A DNA stretch of 64,000 bases from Pyrenochaeta sp. MPI-SDFR-AT-0127. Lineage: Eukaryota > Ascomycota > Dothideomycetes > Pleosporales > Cucurbitariaceae. The notes under the pieces were generated by a model, which saw only the letters and a list, made by a program, of their open reading frames with translations, was not told the origin of the DNA and made no database searches. Both the position numbers and the translations under genes were made by a program. Location: contig JAGTJM010000080.1 in NCBI GenBank assembly GCA_020747015.1, forward strand, positions 62,001 to 126,000, written 5' to 3'. Below, one piece after another: positions 1 through 11,347 of this stretch; position 1 is the first letter of the stretch, and each line of letters starts with the position of its first letter.

Positions 1-1212
1 ATAATCTTTCAATAATGATAATACACGTAACCAACCTAGCACACCGAAGACGATGAGAAGTGTTCTTAACTGCGGGGTCAACCCGCTCTTCTGCTGAGCA
101 CCTTTAATGGCTGAAGAACTCGGTGTCGCAGTACTGATGGCCATAAATGAAGACACGGGAAGCGTAGATGATATTGCTGCAGATATTAATTGCGCAGCTG
201 TAATAGCTTGTGTTGTTGTGCTGATCTCAAAGGTAACAGGTGCTTCCTCTTTTTCCTGTTCCGTTCTCGTGAGGGTGAGAAAAGAGCTTAAGGGGGGAGT
301 TTGTGGTGTGGCCGATATTGTCAAAGATGAGGAGGAGGGAGCAACAGGTAGTGTCGGCACCGGGATTAGGGGTGAGGAGGATGGAATTGCCGGTTCCGTT
401 AAGGTAGGTGCCTGAGCAGCGTCTACAGGAGCTGAAGCTGTTGGCTTCGGGTTTATGTTATTGAGTACCATGAAAGATGAAGCTGCGGCTTCATCCATTG
501 TTGGCTTCGGCTGATTCTTTCCAGGCATGGGCTTATTGACTGTTAAAATTGCTTGTGGTGTGGGGGGATCCTTTGGGACATTGGACCAAACTGGTGGTGT
601 CGCTTTAGGTGCTTCCTCCGGCCTAGGAGCATCTTGATTGATACTAGGGAGAGGTTCTATATCAACCCTTGCGCTACTTTCGGGCAGTGGAACTGGCGAT
701 GAGATCACAGGCCCTACAGCTGTATAGGTCTCTCGAACCGTGCTGAGGTTCGCTTGGACCGTACTAGTAGGATTGACTGGAGCGCTTCTTGTCAGCGATG
801 AGTAAGAAGGGGCGATTGGTCTAAAGGATGCGGCAACCAGTTCGATCGATGGTAGGCCTGACGCTATCAAAATTAAAGCCTTCGAAGATTGTAGTACAGG
901 AGGGGCCGACAGCTTTGAAGTGAGTGGTAGTCGGCATGATATGGTCTGTTCTGGCGCCAAAGGTAGGTTTGGTGACGCTGATGCTTGAGCGGAGAGTTCT
1001 GGTGGCGGTACTGCCTGTGTTGTCTTCCAAGATATATTTTGTTCTCCCACTAGGTCGCTTAAATCTATTGTGACAGCATTACGTCTATTATTTTTCACCG
1101 GTCTTTCCAACTCTTGAGTTTCTGTCACAACAGAGTGCATCGTATCCTCTTTGCGGTGGTTCTGACTAGCCAGCATTGGCGGTGAATATCGTGGTCTCCC
1201 TGGCGAAGCCAT
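1..1212 (-). CDS. Pro/Ser/Thr-rich protein with membrane segment, 3' end outside window
   Basis: The minus strand is free of stops from 1491 to the left edge in one frame (about 497 codons). The start is set at ATG 1210-1212 (MASPGRPRYSP); an in-frame MM at 1402-1407 is a possible earlier start. The 404 codons inside the window encode a low-complexity protein rich in Pro, Ser, Thr and Ala. Near the visible C-terminus there is one hydrophobic stretch, LLIVFGVLGWLRVLSLL, fitting a single membrane span after a long serine/threonine-rich ectodomain. This resembles mucin-like surface or wall-associated proteins, but no named domain is seen. The stop codon lies outside the window. Open frames on the plus strand here (107-415) are shadows. 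The coding call rests on frame length and biased composition; function is unknown. Confidence 0.6.
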   Translation of the reverse strand, partial: MASPGRPRYSPPMLASQNHRKEDTMHSVVTETQELERPVKNNRRNAVTIDLSDLVGEQNISWKTTQAVPPPELSAQASASPNLPLAPEQTISCRLPLTSKLSAPPVLQSSKALILIASGLPSIELVAASFRPIAPSYSSLTRSAPVNPTSTVQANLSTVRETYTAVGPVISSPVPLPESSARVDIEPLPSINQDAPRPEEAPKATPPVWSNVPKDPPTPQAILTVNKPMPGKNQPKPTMDEAAASSFMVLNNINPKPTASAPVDAAQAPTLTEPAIPSSSPLIPVPTLPVAPSSSSLTISATPQTPPLSSFLTLTRTEQEKEEAPVTFEISTTTQAITAAQLISAAISSTLPVSSFMAISTATPSSSAIKGAQQKSGLTPQLRTLLIVFGVLGWLRVLSLLKDY

Positions 1213-2936
1213 TACGGGAGAGTGTATCCATGGAAAGGGTTGACTGGCCAGCAGTACGTAAAGAGTGACTACAGCGGGATGGCCGCTGATGATAAAGTTT
1301 CCTGATCGTTGCAAGGATCCCAAGCATTGACTTGTTCTCAACCCCTCGACTAGAGACGGCTTCGAGAGAGGAAACGTTTCGGCGCATGGCACATCCGCGA
1401 ACATCATTGGACCGCAGCACAATGATCGACCATTTAGTGCGGCTCTACAAAGCGTCGCAAACCATTTGATGCCCTGGCCTGATCTGACGAATCACATGTT
1501 TGAAATCACATTTTCTAAGTGGGGTTGGTTCAGACTCACACATGTTTGGGTGCACAGAAGCGAAACTCTATGCCGACACACGAAACGTAGCGCCAGGAAC
1601 ACAAGCGACTTCAAAGGAGCAACGACAGTCAAGACCGCAACACAACACTGGTCAATTGAATTTTCGTCGTTCAACGACCCATCCGTAGCAAATGACTTGT
1701 TTGACATCGTCATGGACGAGTATGTGCATAGCAGGGCCATGCGCCATATGTGATTCTGCTACAGCGTGTTGTCCTCGGAGCTTCTGACCTCCGACCACAT
1801 CCGTATGGCCTGAACATGAATAGCCCTGTCCCTCTACTCGATCAAGCTGAACTTCTCCCCTCACGACACAAAGCGTCGCCTTGGACCGGAGCATGGACTT
1901 CCGCCACAACAAATTCTTCTGACTTCAGTCCCAAAAAAGCAATACGCCCAGAAAGCATCAGCGTCTCTTTCGTAACTGATACATCACTTAGTCCTGAGTA
2001 CCTGGCTAGCTGTCTGGCTAGACTGGATACGCAGATTTCATGGCCAATTGTTCTTAGCCTCTAGTGCATTGCCTCTTCGGTCGCTATATTAAAGGCATCA
2101 TAATCTCTTGAGCCATAATCGTAAGAAGCCCGATTTCACAGAAAATACAGATATGAGTACATGAATAGGAAAATCACCTACAGACGACACCACCAAAGCT
2201 TCTTGGCCTGATTGATCCACACTTTTCCAAGCACCTGAAGAACGTCACATTTGCATCGACCCCGCCATGTCTCATATTGAAACGAATGGCAGATATCAGA
2301 TTGAAATTTCAAGCACCTTACTATTATGTGGAAGTCTATGACCAGTAAGTAGCGCACCTGGCAACATTCACCCTCATATTTGCTAAATCCGTAAAACACG
2401 AGCTTCGGACGACCAAGAACAGCTAAAAGTAGACTGATTCCATGAACCAGATAGTGAATCTTGGGGTTCTAGATCTGGGCCCATTACCTTAATCCTTCAT
2501 GACTTGAGACGGCCGGCAGACTTGCAGGCTTCTCAGTGTAGCAACAACAATAGGCGAATAGTTTTGCAAGAAATTCTATCATGGGCCGGACTGGAAACCG
2601 CACGAGCGAGCGTATCACGCGACCAAGGCTACTTCCTGTCGACTAACCAATTAAATTATACTAGTAAAGCCCTTCTTTTATGCACATTCTGCTGTGTGAG
2701 CAACCACAGTGGTACGTTAGACGGTTATTCAGTTATAATGAGATGGCTAGCATGGCTGATAATGGAGGCACCAATGCCAGATGGGCATGTATCACCCTTT
2801 GTCAGAATGGCTCGAGCTCCCGTTGTGTGAGCTTGTCGACATCTCGATTTTATATAGCATTTGGTGACCACTATGATACAAAAGCTGAACCATATATATG
2901 CTACCTAATTTTTACCGTACGTCTTTTGCTGCATAT
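1213..2936. other. Intergenic, no gene seen
   Basis: The frame of the left-edge gene stays open up to 1490, so its true start could lie in the first 200 bases here. Beyond that there are only short overlapping frames on both strands with no recognisable protein. It includes the 3' flank of the DUF4360 gene. Confidence 0.4.
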
Positions 2937-3642
2937 CTAGCACTTCCTCCACGATAAGTTTAGGATCTCGCTAAAAGCTGCATCTGCAGAGCTAACTTGC
3001 ACATATCCGTTCTTTTTAGAAGTCCCTGACGAGACTGTGGCAGACATGCTGATCTGAATTCTTGCATCCTTTTTCTGACAAACGGAAGCCTCGCTATCAG
3101 AAAGCTCGCCAGATTTGTGAAGGAGGAAATCAGATTCGAATGGACCATTGACGATCTTGTGTATGTTTCCCTGCGTGTTATATTAGCAATGACTACACTC
3201 AAGTAAACAGTTCACACGGTTCGCTTACCTTCCCTTTCATATCGTTCCCATTCTTGTCAATCCACTTCCAGCGACTAACCAAGCTCGCCTCGACACCTTT
3301 CTCCACATACACATATCCGCGAAAATCAGCCGAGGCTATGTCAAACGCCCAACCTGGCAAATTCATTCCAATGTTCACTCTGCAGAATGCCCGCGTGCTT
3401 GCTCCCCCCGCTTTGGGACCATCGGCAGCCTGAAAATTATCGAAAAGAATGGTCATGGCAGAGTTATCTCTTGCCAAAACCACAGTCACTTCGCCTGGTT
3501 TGCAGCCGCTGCCGTCAAGGTCGACATCAAGGGACGCCAATGAGACTGCTCCAGCAGGTGGGCGAACCGGAGCAGCTGCGGATCGTACAGATACGAGGGA
3601 CGTAGAGAAAACAAGAAGCAGACTGATGATAAATGAACGCAT
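2937..3642 (-). CDS. DUF4360 family small secreted protein
   Basis: Two exons, 3642-3229 and 3170-2937, are joined across a 58-nt GTAAGC...CACGCAG intron in phase 0, giving 215 residues. The N-terminus MRSFIISLLLVFSTSLVSV is a clear signal peptide, so the product should be secreted. The body matches the DUF4360 pattern: a DGSGC motif, a FDNFQA segment, a CRVNIG motif, an RGYVYV strand and a C-terminal LNLSWRKC. Unspliced, the frame ends soon after the donor and loses this conserved C-terminus, so the intron is real. DUF4360 proteins are small fungal extracellular proteins of unknown biochemical role. An upstream in-frame ATG would add about 33 residues before the signal peptide and is not preferred. 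Confidence 0.85.
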
Positions 3643-4943
3643 GTTGGTTGATAGTAGGGGGTTCTGTCCAGTGATCCCAGAACCAAACGAGCAAACGTCC
3701 AAGAGATATACCTCAGCACATGCTATGATCCAACACCCCAACCTTGCTGTCTATTCCTTGTGCCCGACATTCTGACCCCTCGAGAACAGCTAGTCGGCTG
3801 CGGCTGAGTAGCATTTTACAGGTCCCAAATGACTGTCTACCAATCGGGTCAATACTTCAATGAGCACAACAACTCGAATGGCACTAAACATAGGAACAAT
3901 CTCGGTACTTCACTGTCACCATGCACGAACCCAAGGTAATGGATCCTACTGGGGCTCATAGCGGGCTTTGCAATGCAAGGCATTGTTCCGACTGGGGCCT
4001 GCAATTAGCCTATATAAGTACACTGCGTGATATAAGTAAGCGCGCATCGCGTCTTAGTACGACTAACGTAAAAGGCACAATCCCGCAGTCGTATATACCT
4101 AGAAGTCGTCGTACGACATTGAAGATTGTGCGCCATCGGATGCACTACGTGTTCGTTGATCGAAGCCAACTTCATTCATCAGTGTATTACTTCGTTACAG
4201 CTCCACTGGTTGATTGCTAGCTCGTATGTATGCTACCGATGGCGACACGTCCTCGTCAGGTTTTTTTTTTCAGGAGCATGTGATCTAAGTATAGTGTGGT
4301 ATAGTTGCGCTACTATGATATTACACGGTCATATCATGCTGTTTTCGATCCTCATTTTTGGCTGAGCCCCACCATAGAGCATTGCATGACTTATCAGCTT
4401 TATGTTCAGGGGACTCCTCATCCATGTAGGGAACCGAGTTGCGATTTAAGCCGAACCATTTTCATCATTACTCTTGACTTCCACGTTTGCAGCCGCGTCA
4501 TTGCCCTCCATAATCTTTTCATAACAAGCTGAGAAAGCTATTATGGAGAATCTTACACTATCATCACCAACGCGACCAAGAGCTAATTCAGCTTGCGGTA
4601 AACCTTGTTCTCAAAACGTAGCGAACGACGGATTACTTGTGCGCCGCAGCAATGAGGTTTTATATCGAGTCTCGAAAACGACGTTGAATCATCAGTTGGG
4701 TTAGTGACTAGAATGTTGTGATGAATGAGCGCAATGTCGATAGGATTCACCAATACAGTATGCTAATGATCAGATTGCGCCTGTGACTTTCACTTTCACT
4801 GTCACGCCCACCATCTTCGTAATATCAACCCCACCGAACTTTCTTTTGCAGACATATCTCAACTTTCCACCCGACTTTGGTTCAACCTTTGATAATATTC
4901 TATCAGGTTCTAACTAGAGTTGCTCCTCCAATCACGCTTCAAA
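3643..4943. other. Intergenic divergent promoter region
   Basis: This lies between the divergent DUF4360 gene and the RGG-protein gene. It holds a T10 run at 4261-4270 and a CT/CA-rich stretch at about 4787-4815 close to the plus-strand start, a common feature of fungal promoters. No protein-like frame was found. Confidence 0.4.
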
Positions 4944-6947
4944 ATGGCGCAATACCATCAACAACCTCAGGCTACAAACTATCTGCCTATCCCCGTTTCC
5001 AACGGCCGCGGAGGCTCCAAAAACGCCGGACGTGGCAGTGGTAAGAGAGGGCGAGGTGGCAGGGTCAGTGGTCACGATGATTTCAACAGATACAGTAATT
5101 TTGGGGTGCCATACGGCAACTACAATCAGGGTCAGCCAGTCGGGCCTGGTGTGCCTCCCGCAGTTGTGTACCACACTGGCCCACCAACAGCAGCAACTTG
5201 GCAGCTGCCATACGGCGGTCATGCAATTCCATACGGAAGTATTGGATATAACACGGTGCCATATTCCTCCACGACTAACTCCGCAGGTCTGATTGGAACA
5301 GACCCGCGCAGCCCTTCGATCGGAAGCGCTATGCCGCAACGTACATTCAACCATACTTTTACACCGACAAATTTGACGCCCATAATTAATCCACCTTCTC
5401 AGACTGTGACGCCAAATAGTCACATTGCTACGGTGAGCGATATCACCACTGGTAAAGTCCTCCCGGTTGCTCCTATTATGACGGATGTACATCAACAATC
5501 GGCAGAAAACCCAAACACGGTACCAGCGTCCGACCCCTTCGACGCAGGCGGCAACATGCGCGCAAATGCTCCCACTTTCATGCCTTTGCAAATCCCTATT
5601 GTGCTTCACAACACTGCAGATACTTCGGATAGAGTGCTTGCTTTGCCCACTGCCATGCCGCTGCTGAAAGCTGCGGAGTCCAATCAGTCGAACGCGGCGG
5701 CCCCGGTATCGATCGCCATTTCAGAGGGCCTCAATTTGACAGGTAACCTGGAAAAACCCAATGAAGTGATTCATAAGAGTACAGAGGAGATTGTAGAACT
5801 ACTCGGCCATAAGACGTTTTCTAGCCTCCAAGAGCTGGACAATACTCAAACAGCCGGTCTTTCAAAACAGCTTCGTGAGGCGCTCAAAGCTCATCGCACG
5901 AAGCAAACTAGCGTTGCTCACATGCAGAATCAAGTCCATGCGAAACTCATGAGAGCATACGCCAATGAAGACATATGCGAGGGGAATGCTGTGAACCTGT
6001 ATGGACAATTCGTTCACCAAATGTCTCGCGCCATTAAAAGTGACAATGAGGATGCGAAGAAGACCCTACAGCATGAAGCCATCAAGTCTATACAAATGGC
6101 AAGACAGCAGTCAGAATTGGCAATGAAATATAGCAAGAAGGTTGAGCAAGGTCGGAGAGACTTTCTCGCGCTAGATCGCAATCTCGTTGTGCTCTCAGAA
6201 GAGTTCGCAAATACAGTCTACGACGCTGTGTTCATTGCTCTGCGTAGGGCTGACCTGGCTACCAGCCTCGACTTCCCCAGAACCCGTACGGGTCGTCCCG
6301 AGAATACGAAAGAGGACCCTACAAAGGCTGGGGAACTTAGTAAGATCGTGCAAGAGACTGGGGAAGGCACTCAATCCGAGAAGAAAGATCAGCTGCAAGG
6401 CGCGACTATGCTGCCCGTTCCACCTCAACAGATGAACAGCCCCTCTGATTCTGAGTACAATCTGGGGCTGAAGAGTACCCATAAGTCGATTAACGAACAA
6501 CATTGGGGTACAATCGACGCTGAGAAACAAGCTGGGCTCAAGGAACTCGTCAGAATGACGCAGACGGAGCCAGCCTGCGTGGTAGATGAGCAATCCAACA
6601 CTGGACCCACAAAAAAGACTGAAATAGCTCAAACAGGGTCAGATGCGGCCAAAGAAAACGACAGTACACCAGAGGCGACTTCTACGCAGGAGACTGAAAA
6701 AGACGTAGTCAACACTGATACGCATCCTACCGTCGCGAAATGCCAGGGAGGCGATACTTCCACCAAACAGCTCAATGCTCAGGATCATACAGACAACAAG
6801 ACCGCCAGGCAGGACCCAAAGCCACGCAAAAAGCAAACTAAGCGTAAGTATCACAAGAAGTATCCTGGTCTTGACGCTATTGTCAATACAGCAGCGAAGG
6901 ATAAGTCTGTTGTGAGCAATAGCGGGGACGTCAAACCGGATGAATAG
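4944..6947 (+). CDS. Hypothetical protein with RGG-type N-terminus
   Basis: Single-exon gene of 667 residues. I chose ATG 4944 (MAQYHQQPQ), preceded by CAAA, over the upstream non-ATG extension of the frame. Residues about 20-45 are Gly/Arg-rich (GRGSGKRGRGGR), followed by a Tyr/Gly/Pro-rich low-complexity part, then a predicted helical part around residues 290-430 with many Gln, Lys and Glu. A charged disordered tail ends in a lysine/arginine-rich patch (KPRKKQTKRKYHKK) that could act as a nuclear signal. RGG boxes are often RNA-binding, so a role in RNA or chromatin biology is possible, but that is inference. I do not recognise the family. Confidence 0.75.
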   Translation: MAQYHQQPQATNYLPIPVSNGRGGSKNAGRGSGKRGRGGRVSGHDDFNRYSNFGVPYGNYNQGQPVGPGVPPAVVYHTGPPTAATWQLPYGGHAIPYGSIGYNTVPYSSTTNSAGLIGTDPRSPSIGSAMPQRTFNHTFTPTNLTPIINPPSQTVTPNSHIATVSDITTGKVLPVAPIMTDVHQQSAENPNTVPASDPFDAGGNMRANAPTFMPLQIPIVLHNTADTSDRVLALPTAMPLLKAAESNQSNAAAPVSIAISEGLNLTGNLEKPNEVIHKSTEEIVELLGHKTFSSLQELDNTQTAGLSKQLREALKAHRTKQTSVAHMQNQVHAKLMRAYANEDICEGNAVNLYGQFVHQMSRAIKSDNEDAKKTLQHEAIKSIQMARQQSELAMKYSKKVEQGRRDFLALDRNLVVLSEEFANTVYDAVFIALRRADLATSLDFPRTRTGRPENTKEDPTKAGELSKIVQETGEGTQSEKKDQLQGATMLPVPPQQMNSPSDSEYNLGLKSTHKSINEQHWGTIDAEKQAGLKELVRMTQTEPACVVDEQSNTGPTKKTEIAQTGSDAAKENDSTPEATSTQETEKDVVNTDTHPTVAKCQGGDTSTKQLNAQDHTDNKTARQDPKPRKKQTKRKYHKKYPGLDAIVNTAAKDKSVVSNSGDVKPDE

Positions 6948-7354
6948 ATATTGGTTATAGGTAGAGGGGTTTGTCTAGCATTTCGATGGCAGCAAGTTGT
7001 GTTCAGAGAAGGTTTTCATGGCATCGCTGTACATATCTGGCAATATGCTGTCATGTGATGAAGGAGGGTAATAGTGGGGGATTTTAGCTGGATATTTAGT
7101 CTTGTCCTGCATGTATCGACTGGATGCAACAATGGTCCCTAGATGGGAAACAGGACGTCCAGACTTCTTGCTTTGCTTTTTTGACTATGAGAGACATTTC
7201 CAGATAAAATTACATGATCTTAGCCTCGATGTAGCTCGGAGATGAAATGCAGGGATGTGAAACAATTTTCATGCATTATCGATGTGTGTGTATATTTTTC
7301 TTTACAACTACAGATGGTAGGAGGGCATAATTTCCTAATAATAGGATCACGGCA
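6948..7354. other. Convergent 3' flank
   Basis: This lies between two converging genes. It contains AT-rich stretches such as 7201-7215 and 7283-7300 that could serve polyadenylation. No gene seen. Confidence 0.35.
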
Positions 7355-8834
7355 TCAACACCGTATCCACACCTTCCAACCAAACTTGACACACCTTGCT
7401 GTAATACAAATCAGCGTTCCCAGCACCGTACTCGCACTCGCCCAGGCGATCGGGGCTCGATAATCACCATCAGCAACCTGCAACAAGGCGCCAGAAATCG
7501 GGCCGCCGACCAGGGCACTGAAGCCAATGACAGTAAACGCCATGCCTAGCCTAGTACCTGTCTTGGTAATGTCGCTGCTATACGCCGCAATTGTAGTGGG
7601 GAACAGGCTCTGGAATGCGGCGCCGAAGATGCCGTAGCACACGGTCCAGACATAGTATGTGGCTATGGATTTGACGGATAGCCAGGACCAGAGGATGATG
7701 ATGTTGCCGAGGAGGCAAATGACGAGCACGTTGAGGACGCCAATGTATCGGTCTGCGATGAAACCTGGAAGAACACGAGCAGGGAATCCGACGCCGTTGA
7801 GAAGTATGACAAGGTTGAGGGAGGTGGTGTAAGGCATGGATAGGGTATCGCGGGCGAAAGATGCAATCTGCTTGGTATCAGCTGTTGTACTATAACTCTC
7901 TGTCATCTCTAGGATGGAATGGATGTGACCAACTTACGTAGTAGAATACACAATACACCGGTGGCATCAGGAAACACATGCCAAGAACGTGCAGGACATA
8001 TGGCATGTCCCTAAAGGCATCCCATTCTATGAGTGGACCTGATTTCCTCGGCGGTAAGCGCGGTTTCATGAATGCTATTACCAGTGCCAAGCTCGCAACA
8101 TTAATGAACCCCAACACCCTAACGGTCCATCCAAAGCCTAGCTTGGGAAGCAATTGCCGGACAACCAGAGGATAGATAACGCCGCCTGCTGAATTTCCAG
8201 ATGTCACAATGCCAAGCGCCATTCCTTTATGCGTTGAAAAGTATGTTGAACAAAGCCCCATGACTGGGACAAAGAAGATTCCGCCTCCAATTCCAGTGAG
8301 CAAGCCTTGAGTCAAAAGTAACTGCCAATACGTTTTTGCAGCGCTTAGGGTAAACATTCCCAAGAGATGAAACGCAATGCCCACGATGACGGTCGGCCTG
8401 AACCAACCCCGATCCAATGCTCGGCCGCTGAACATTCCCAGCGCAAACAATAAGCATGCTTGGATTGATCCGATCCATGATATGGCGGAGACAGGTTCTG
8501 GTAGGATAGTCTCATAGTACGGCTGAAAGGCTCCAAAAGAGTTTACGAAACCCCACGTGTTCAGAATGGCAAACCATGCGCAGAGTACTTGAGTCCAGGC
8601 AACTATGCCGCCATCTGGAGGTGGGCCAGGGTCTATGACTGAGCGTGTAGTAAGACGACTCGATATACGGGCGAGTGCATTGGAGCGCTTAGAACTAGTT
8701 CTTGAGAGGTGCTCATGAGGGTTGTTCTGCGCTTGAAGTGATGCATATTGAACGTCGTCAATCCTAGAGGTGTCGGCTTTCTCTCCGAGACCAGCTGTTT
8801 CGTCCGTCGCTTGTTCGATGTCCTTGAGATCCAT
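7355..8834 (-). CDS. MFS transporter, monocarboxylate porter type
   Basis: Two exons, 8834-7938 and 7867-7355, are joined in phase 0 across a 70-nt GTAAGT...AAGCAG intron, giving 469 residues. The N-terminal 70 residues are polar and cytosolic. The motif PPDGGIVAW then opens the membrane part, matching the DGG-x-x-W signature of the MCT-like family before helix 1. About 12 hydrophobic segments follow, with a charged loop (MKPRLPPRKSGP) between the two six-helix halves and a conserved GFPARVLPGFIADRYIG segment after the intron. This is a plasma-membrane or vacuolar permease of the fungal Mch/MCT group; the substrate cannot be told from sequence. Length is normal for the family. It converges with the RGG-protein gene. 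Confidence 0.88.
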
Positions 8835-9737
8835 AACGAGGCTTTCTGAGACGACAGGACGAGAAAATACTCCCTAAAGAGCGGAACTTTAACTGCTTTA
8901 ATCAACGAAATCTAAGAGCATTGGCTTCGTTGGGAGTCATCGCAGGATGTTCAATGTCTAAGCGAATACGGGTCGTCGGGAAACCTCCAAACAAGGGTAC
9001 AGCTCGTGAGGAATGCCAGTAATGGAATGCCGGGGGTTTGGAGACAGCTCCGAGATGAAATCCGAGGGCGAGAAGTGGTACGACCTCACGGCTGTGAACA
9101 GCCTCACATTAGAAATCAGACATGACGTTGGGAAATGTTTGAGGGGTAAACGCCCATTCACTCTTGGTGGCGGGAATAAGCGGCGATAGCGTCTAGGTTG
9201 ACCTTATCCGAAGCGCCACATTCTCGACAAATGGTGGAGAATGCAAGCTGCCGATATCAACCGAGATCGCAGACTGAGATTGGGTTGGAACTACCCAGTC
9301 ACCATATCTCGCACCAGGTGAGTGCCTCCATGCTAGCACTGGCATGCTTCCAGTCATAGTAGGGTTTGGAGAAAGGGTTTTGGAAGAGCAAGCAACTCCA
9401 AACTTGACCTGATGATGAGACTGGCGTCGTGGGTCAAGAGACTCGCCTGGTACGACTAGACAACCGCGGCAAAGTACTTTAACGGCTGTCCAGTAGAAGT
9501 AGATGCATCGGAAATATTGGCCATCATGTAAGTTTTGAAATCCTGCACGTCAGTCATCCAGTTATCATGATTGATGCAAGCCATGGCGTGGCTCAAGAGC
9601 GCAAGCTGGTCTCTGCAGAACCATCAGTCGCACTTCATTTAATATTGTGGGCTGCGTACTCATATACGTCGCACGCGTACGAGCAAAGCGATGCCAAGAT
9701 ACATTTTGAATCAATGAAAAGATAAGTGAGGATTGAA
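8835..9737. other. Intergenic, no gene seen
   Basis: This is the promoter side of the MFS transporter and the 3' side of the F-box gene, both on the minus strand. Only short random-looking frames are present. Confidence 0.4.
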
Positions 9738-10728
9738 TTACCGGTTGGCCAGGCGCTGAACGAGCTCCAGATCCCGCTCGTGATGACCTGCTATGATGTA
9801 TACCCAACGACCTTCAACCTTCTTCCACCAGCGATTCGGCAAATATGCTTCCCTATGATGTGTCAGTCAAAGTCTATCACAAGTTGTAGTGATGTTCGTA
9901 CAGCATATAGTACTCGTCTCGCTGGTAAGGAAACTCTATGCTCGGTGGTCCATGCTTAGCCAGAAAGCTGTCGGTTCCCGATTCAGCATCTGAAGCAGTC
10001 ATGGCGATGTGTACTCTCTTGTTGCCCTTATTTTCTGCATGCCGTCTGATAGCCCGTCGGGTGCTGTCGAGGTGCAATTCCAAGATGCGCGCATACCACA
10101 GAGAATTCTCTACTGCCCTTCGCGCAATCCTTGCATTGCGCGCTACTAGCTCGGTGCTCCATTCCGGTGTAGTCCCTCTGGGTATCATAGGAATTGGCTC
10201 TCCAGTATCAAGATTCTGCTGCCAATGCGCAAAGTCCAGCACAAGCCCTAGATTATTCCATACCAAAATGCACGTCAAGCAAGTGCACAGCTCGTTTGCA
10301 TCAGGTGGTTGGATATGTTGGTATGGTCGCTTGTGAATGCTGAGCTGGGTCTGTCGTTTTGGATCCGTGAGAAGTGTCTGGATAGAGGGCTCGACAGATG
10401 CGAGCAGTTTAGGCTTAGGGAAGCATTGCGCGAGGATGTTGTAGCGATGCTTGATGATGGCATCCCCGATGACGTTTGCATTGGTGTTAACGAGGCTGAG
10501 AAAGCGGCGGTTTACAAAGCTGAAATTGAAGACGTCCTGGGGTTCGAGATACTCGAGGCTCTCGATAATTAGCTCGGTGGGCAGCTTGGTGAGGTTGATG
10601 ATGGCATCCCGCTTCTGTTGCCGCGTGGCATTTTTGCGTTTCACGCGCTCGGTGCGCTTGTTTTTGAGAGTAAGTGCTGCTGTCTTGTCTTCGAGAGGTT
10701 CGTCGTCGTCGCTGACATGTCGAGGCAT
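9738..10728 (-). CDS. F-box domain protein
   Basis: Exon 1 is 10728-9902 and exon 2 is 9852-9738. The 49-nt intron begins GTACGA, carries a CTGAC branch site and ends CATAG; the spliced product is 313 residues. An F-box lies at about residues 45-85 (LTKLPTELIIESLEYLEPQD), preceded by a Lys/Arg-rich N-terminus (KNKRTERVKRK). F-box proteins bring substrates to SCF ubiquitin ligases through Skp1. The C-terminal half has a conserved fungal layout: CTCLTCILVWNN, then QRDEYYMLEAYLPNRWW formed across the splice, then HHERDLELV. Without the intron the protein stops at YEHHYNL and loses about 38 residues, so the spliced model is preferred. The substrate is unknown. Confidence 0.85.
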
Positions 10729-11347
10729 CTTGAATTGCCGACCTGTACAACATGAAGCTGGTGGAGAATGGCGGTCCGTTAGGCAGCTACTAAATGCGGG
10801 GGATTACTTTCTGACCAATGGGAGCCCACCAAGGTCCGCGTTTACTCAGCATTTCAACTTCTTCACGCAAATTCTACACCACTTTCTTGGAAACTTGTCA
10901 TGGTTTGTCATTTGCAATGGCTTAAAAATTCATCCTAGATTGGTGAGCTGCCATGACAACATTGTGGTGACAAAGTCTGGCGCATCTTCTCCAGCATGAC
11001 ACGACTGCATTGAGCAATCGTGTGAGACGGATCACTATTCCATCAAATCAAAGTATTCACATTGCAATGATTCCTCAATTCAAGATCTGCCCTCGGATGT
11101 TGCTCGGTTTAACGCTACGTACTGTTTGCTAATCTCAGTGCATTTGCAAGACAAGAAGGCGGAAATTTACGAAATAGGACATCTAGAAGGCCCCAAGCCG
11201 TCGCTGATTGGTCACAATGTGAGCAGCTCGGCCAAAATTGAAGATGGCGTCATGCAAGCATTTCTAAGCACAGCTAGTACATAAACACACGACTGCTCCA
11301 GCCTCGGCCTTTCATCTCAGTCTACTCAGAGCCCCACAACAGACAGA
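10729..11347. promoter_or_regulatory. Bidirectional promoter region
   Basis: About 620 bases separate the start codons of the divergent F-box and AsaB-like genes, so both promoters must lie here. A TATA-like TACATAAAC sits at about 11278-11286, some 60 bases before the plus-strand ATG. No other motif can be supported. Confidence 0.4.

Noticed and set aside
107..415. 102-codon plus-strand frame
   Set aside because: It lies opposite the long minus-strand Pro/Ser/Thr-rich frame and has biased, repetitive composition; treated as a shadow.
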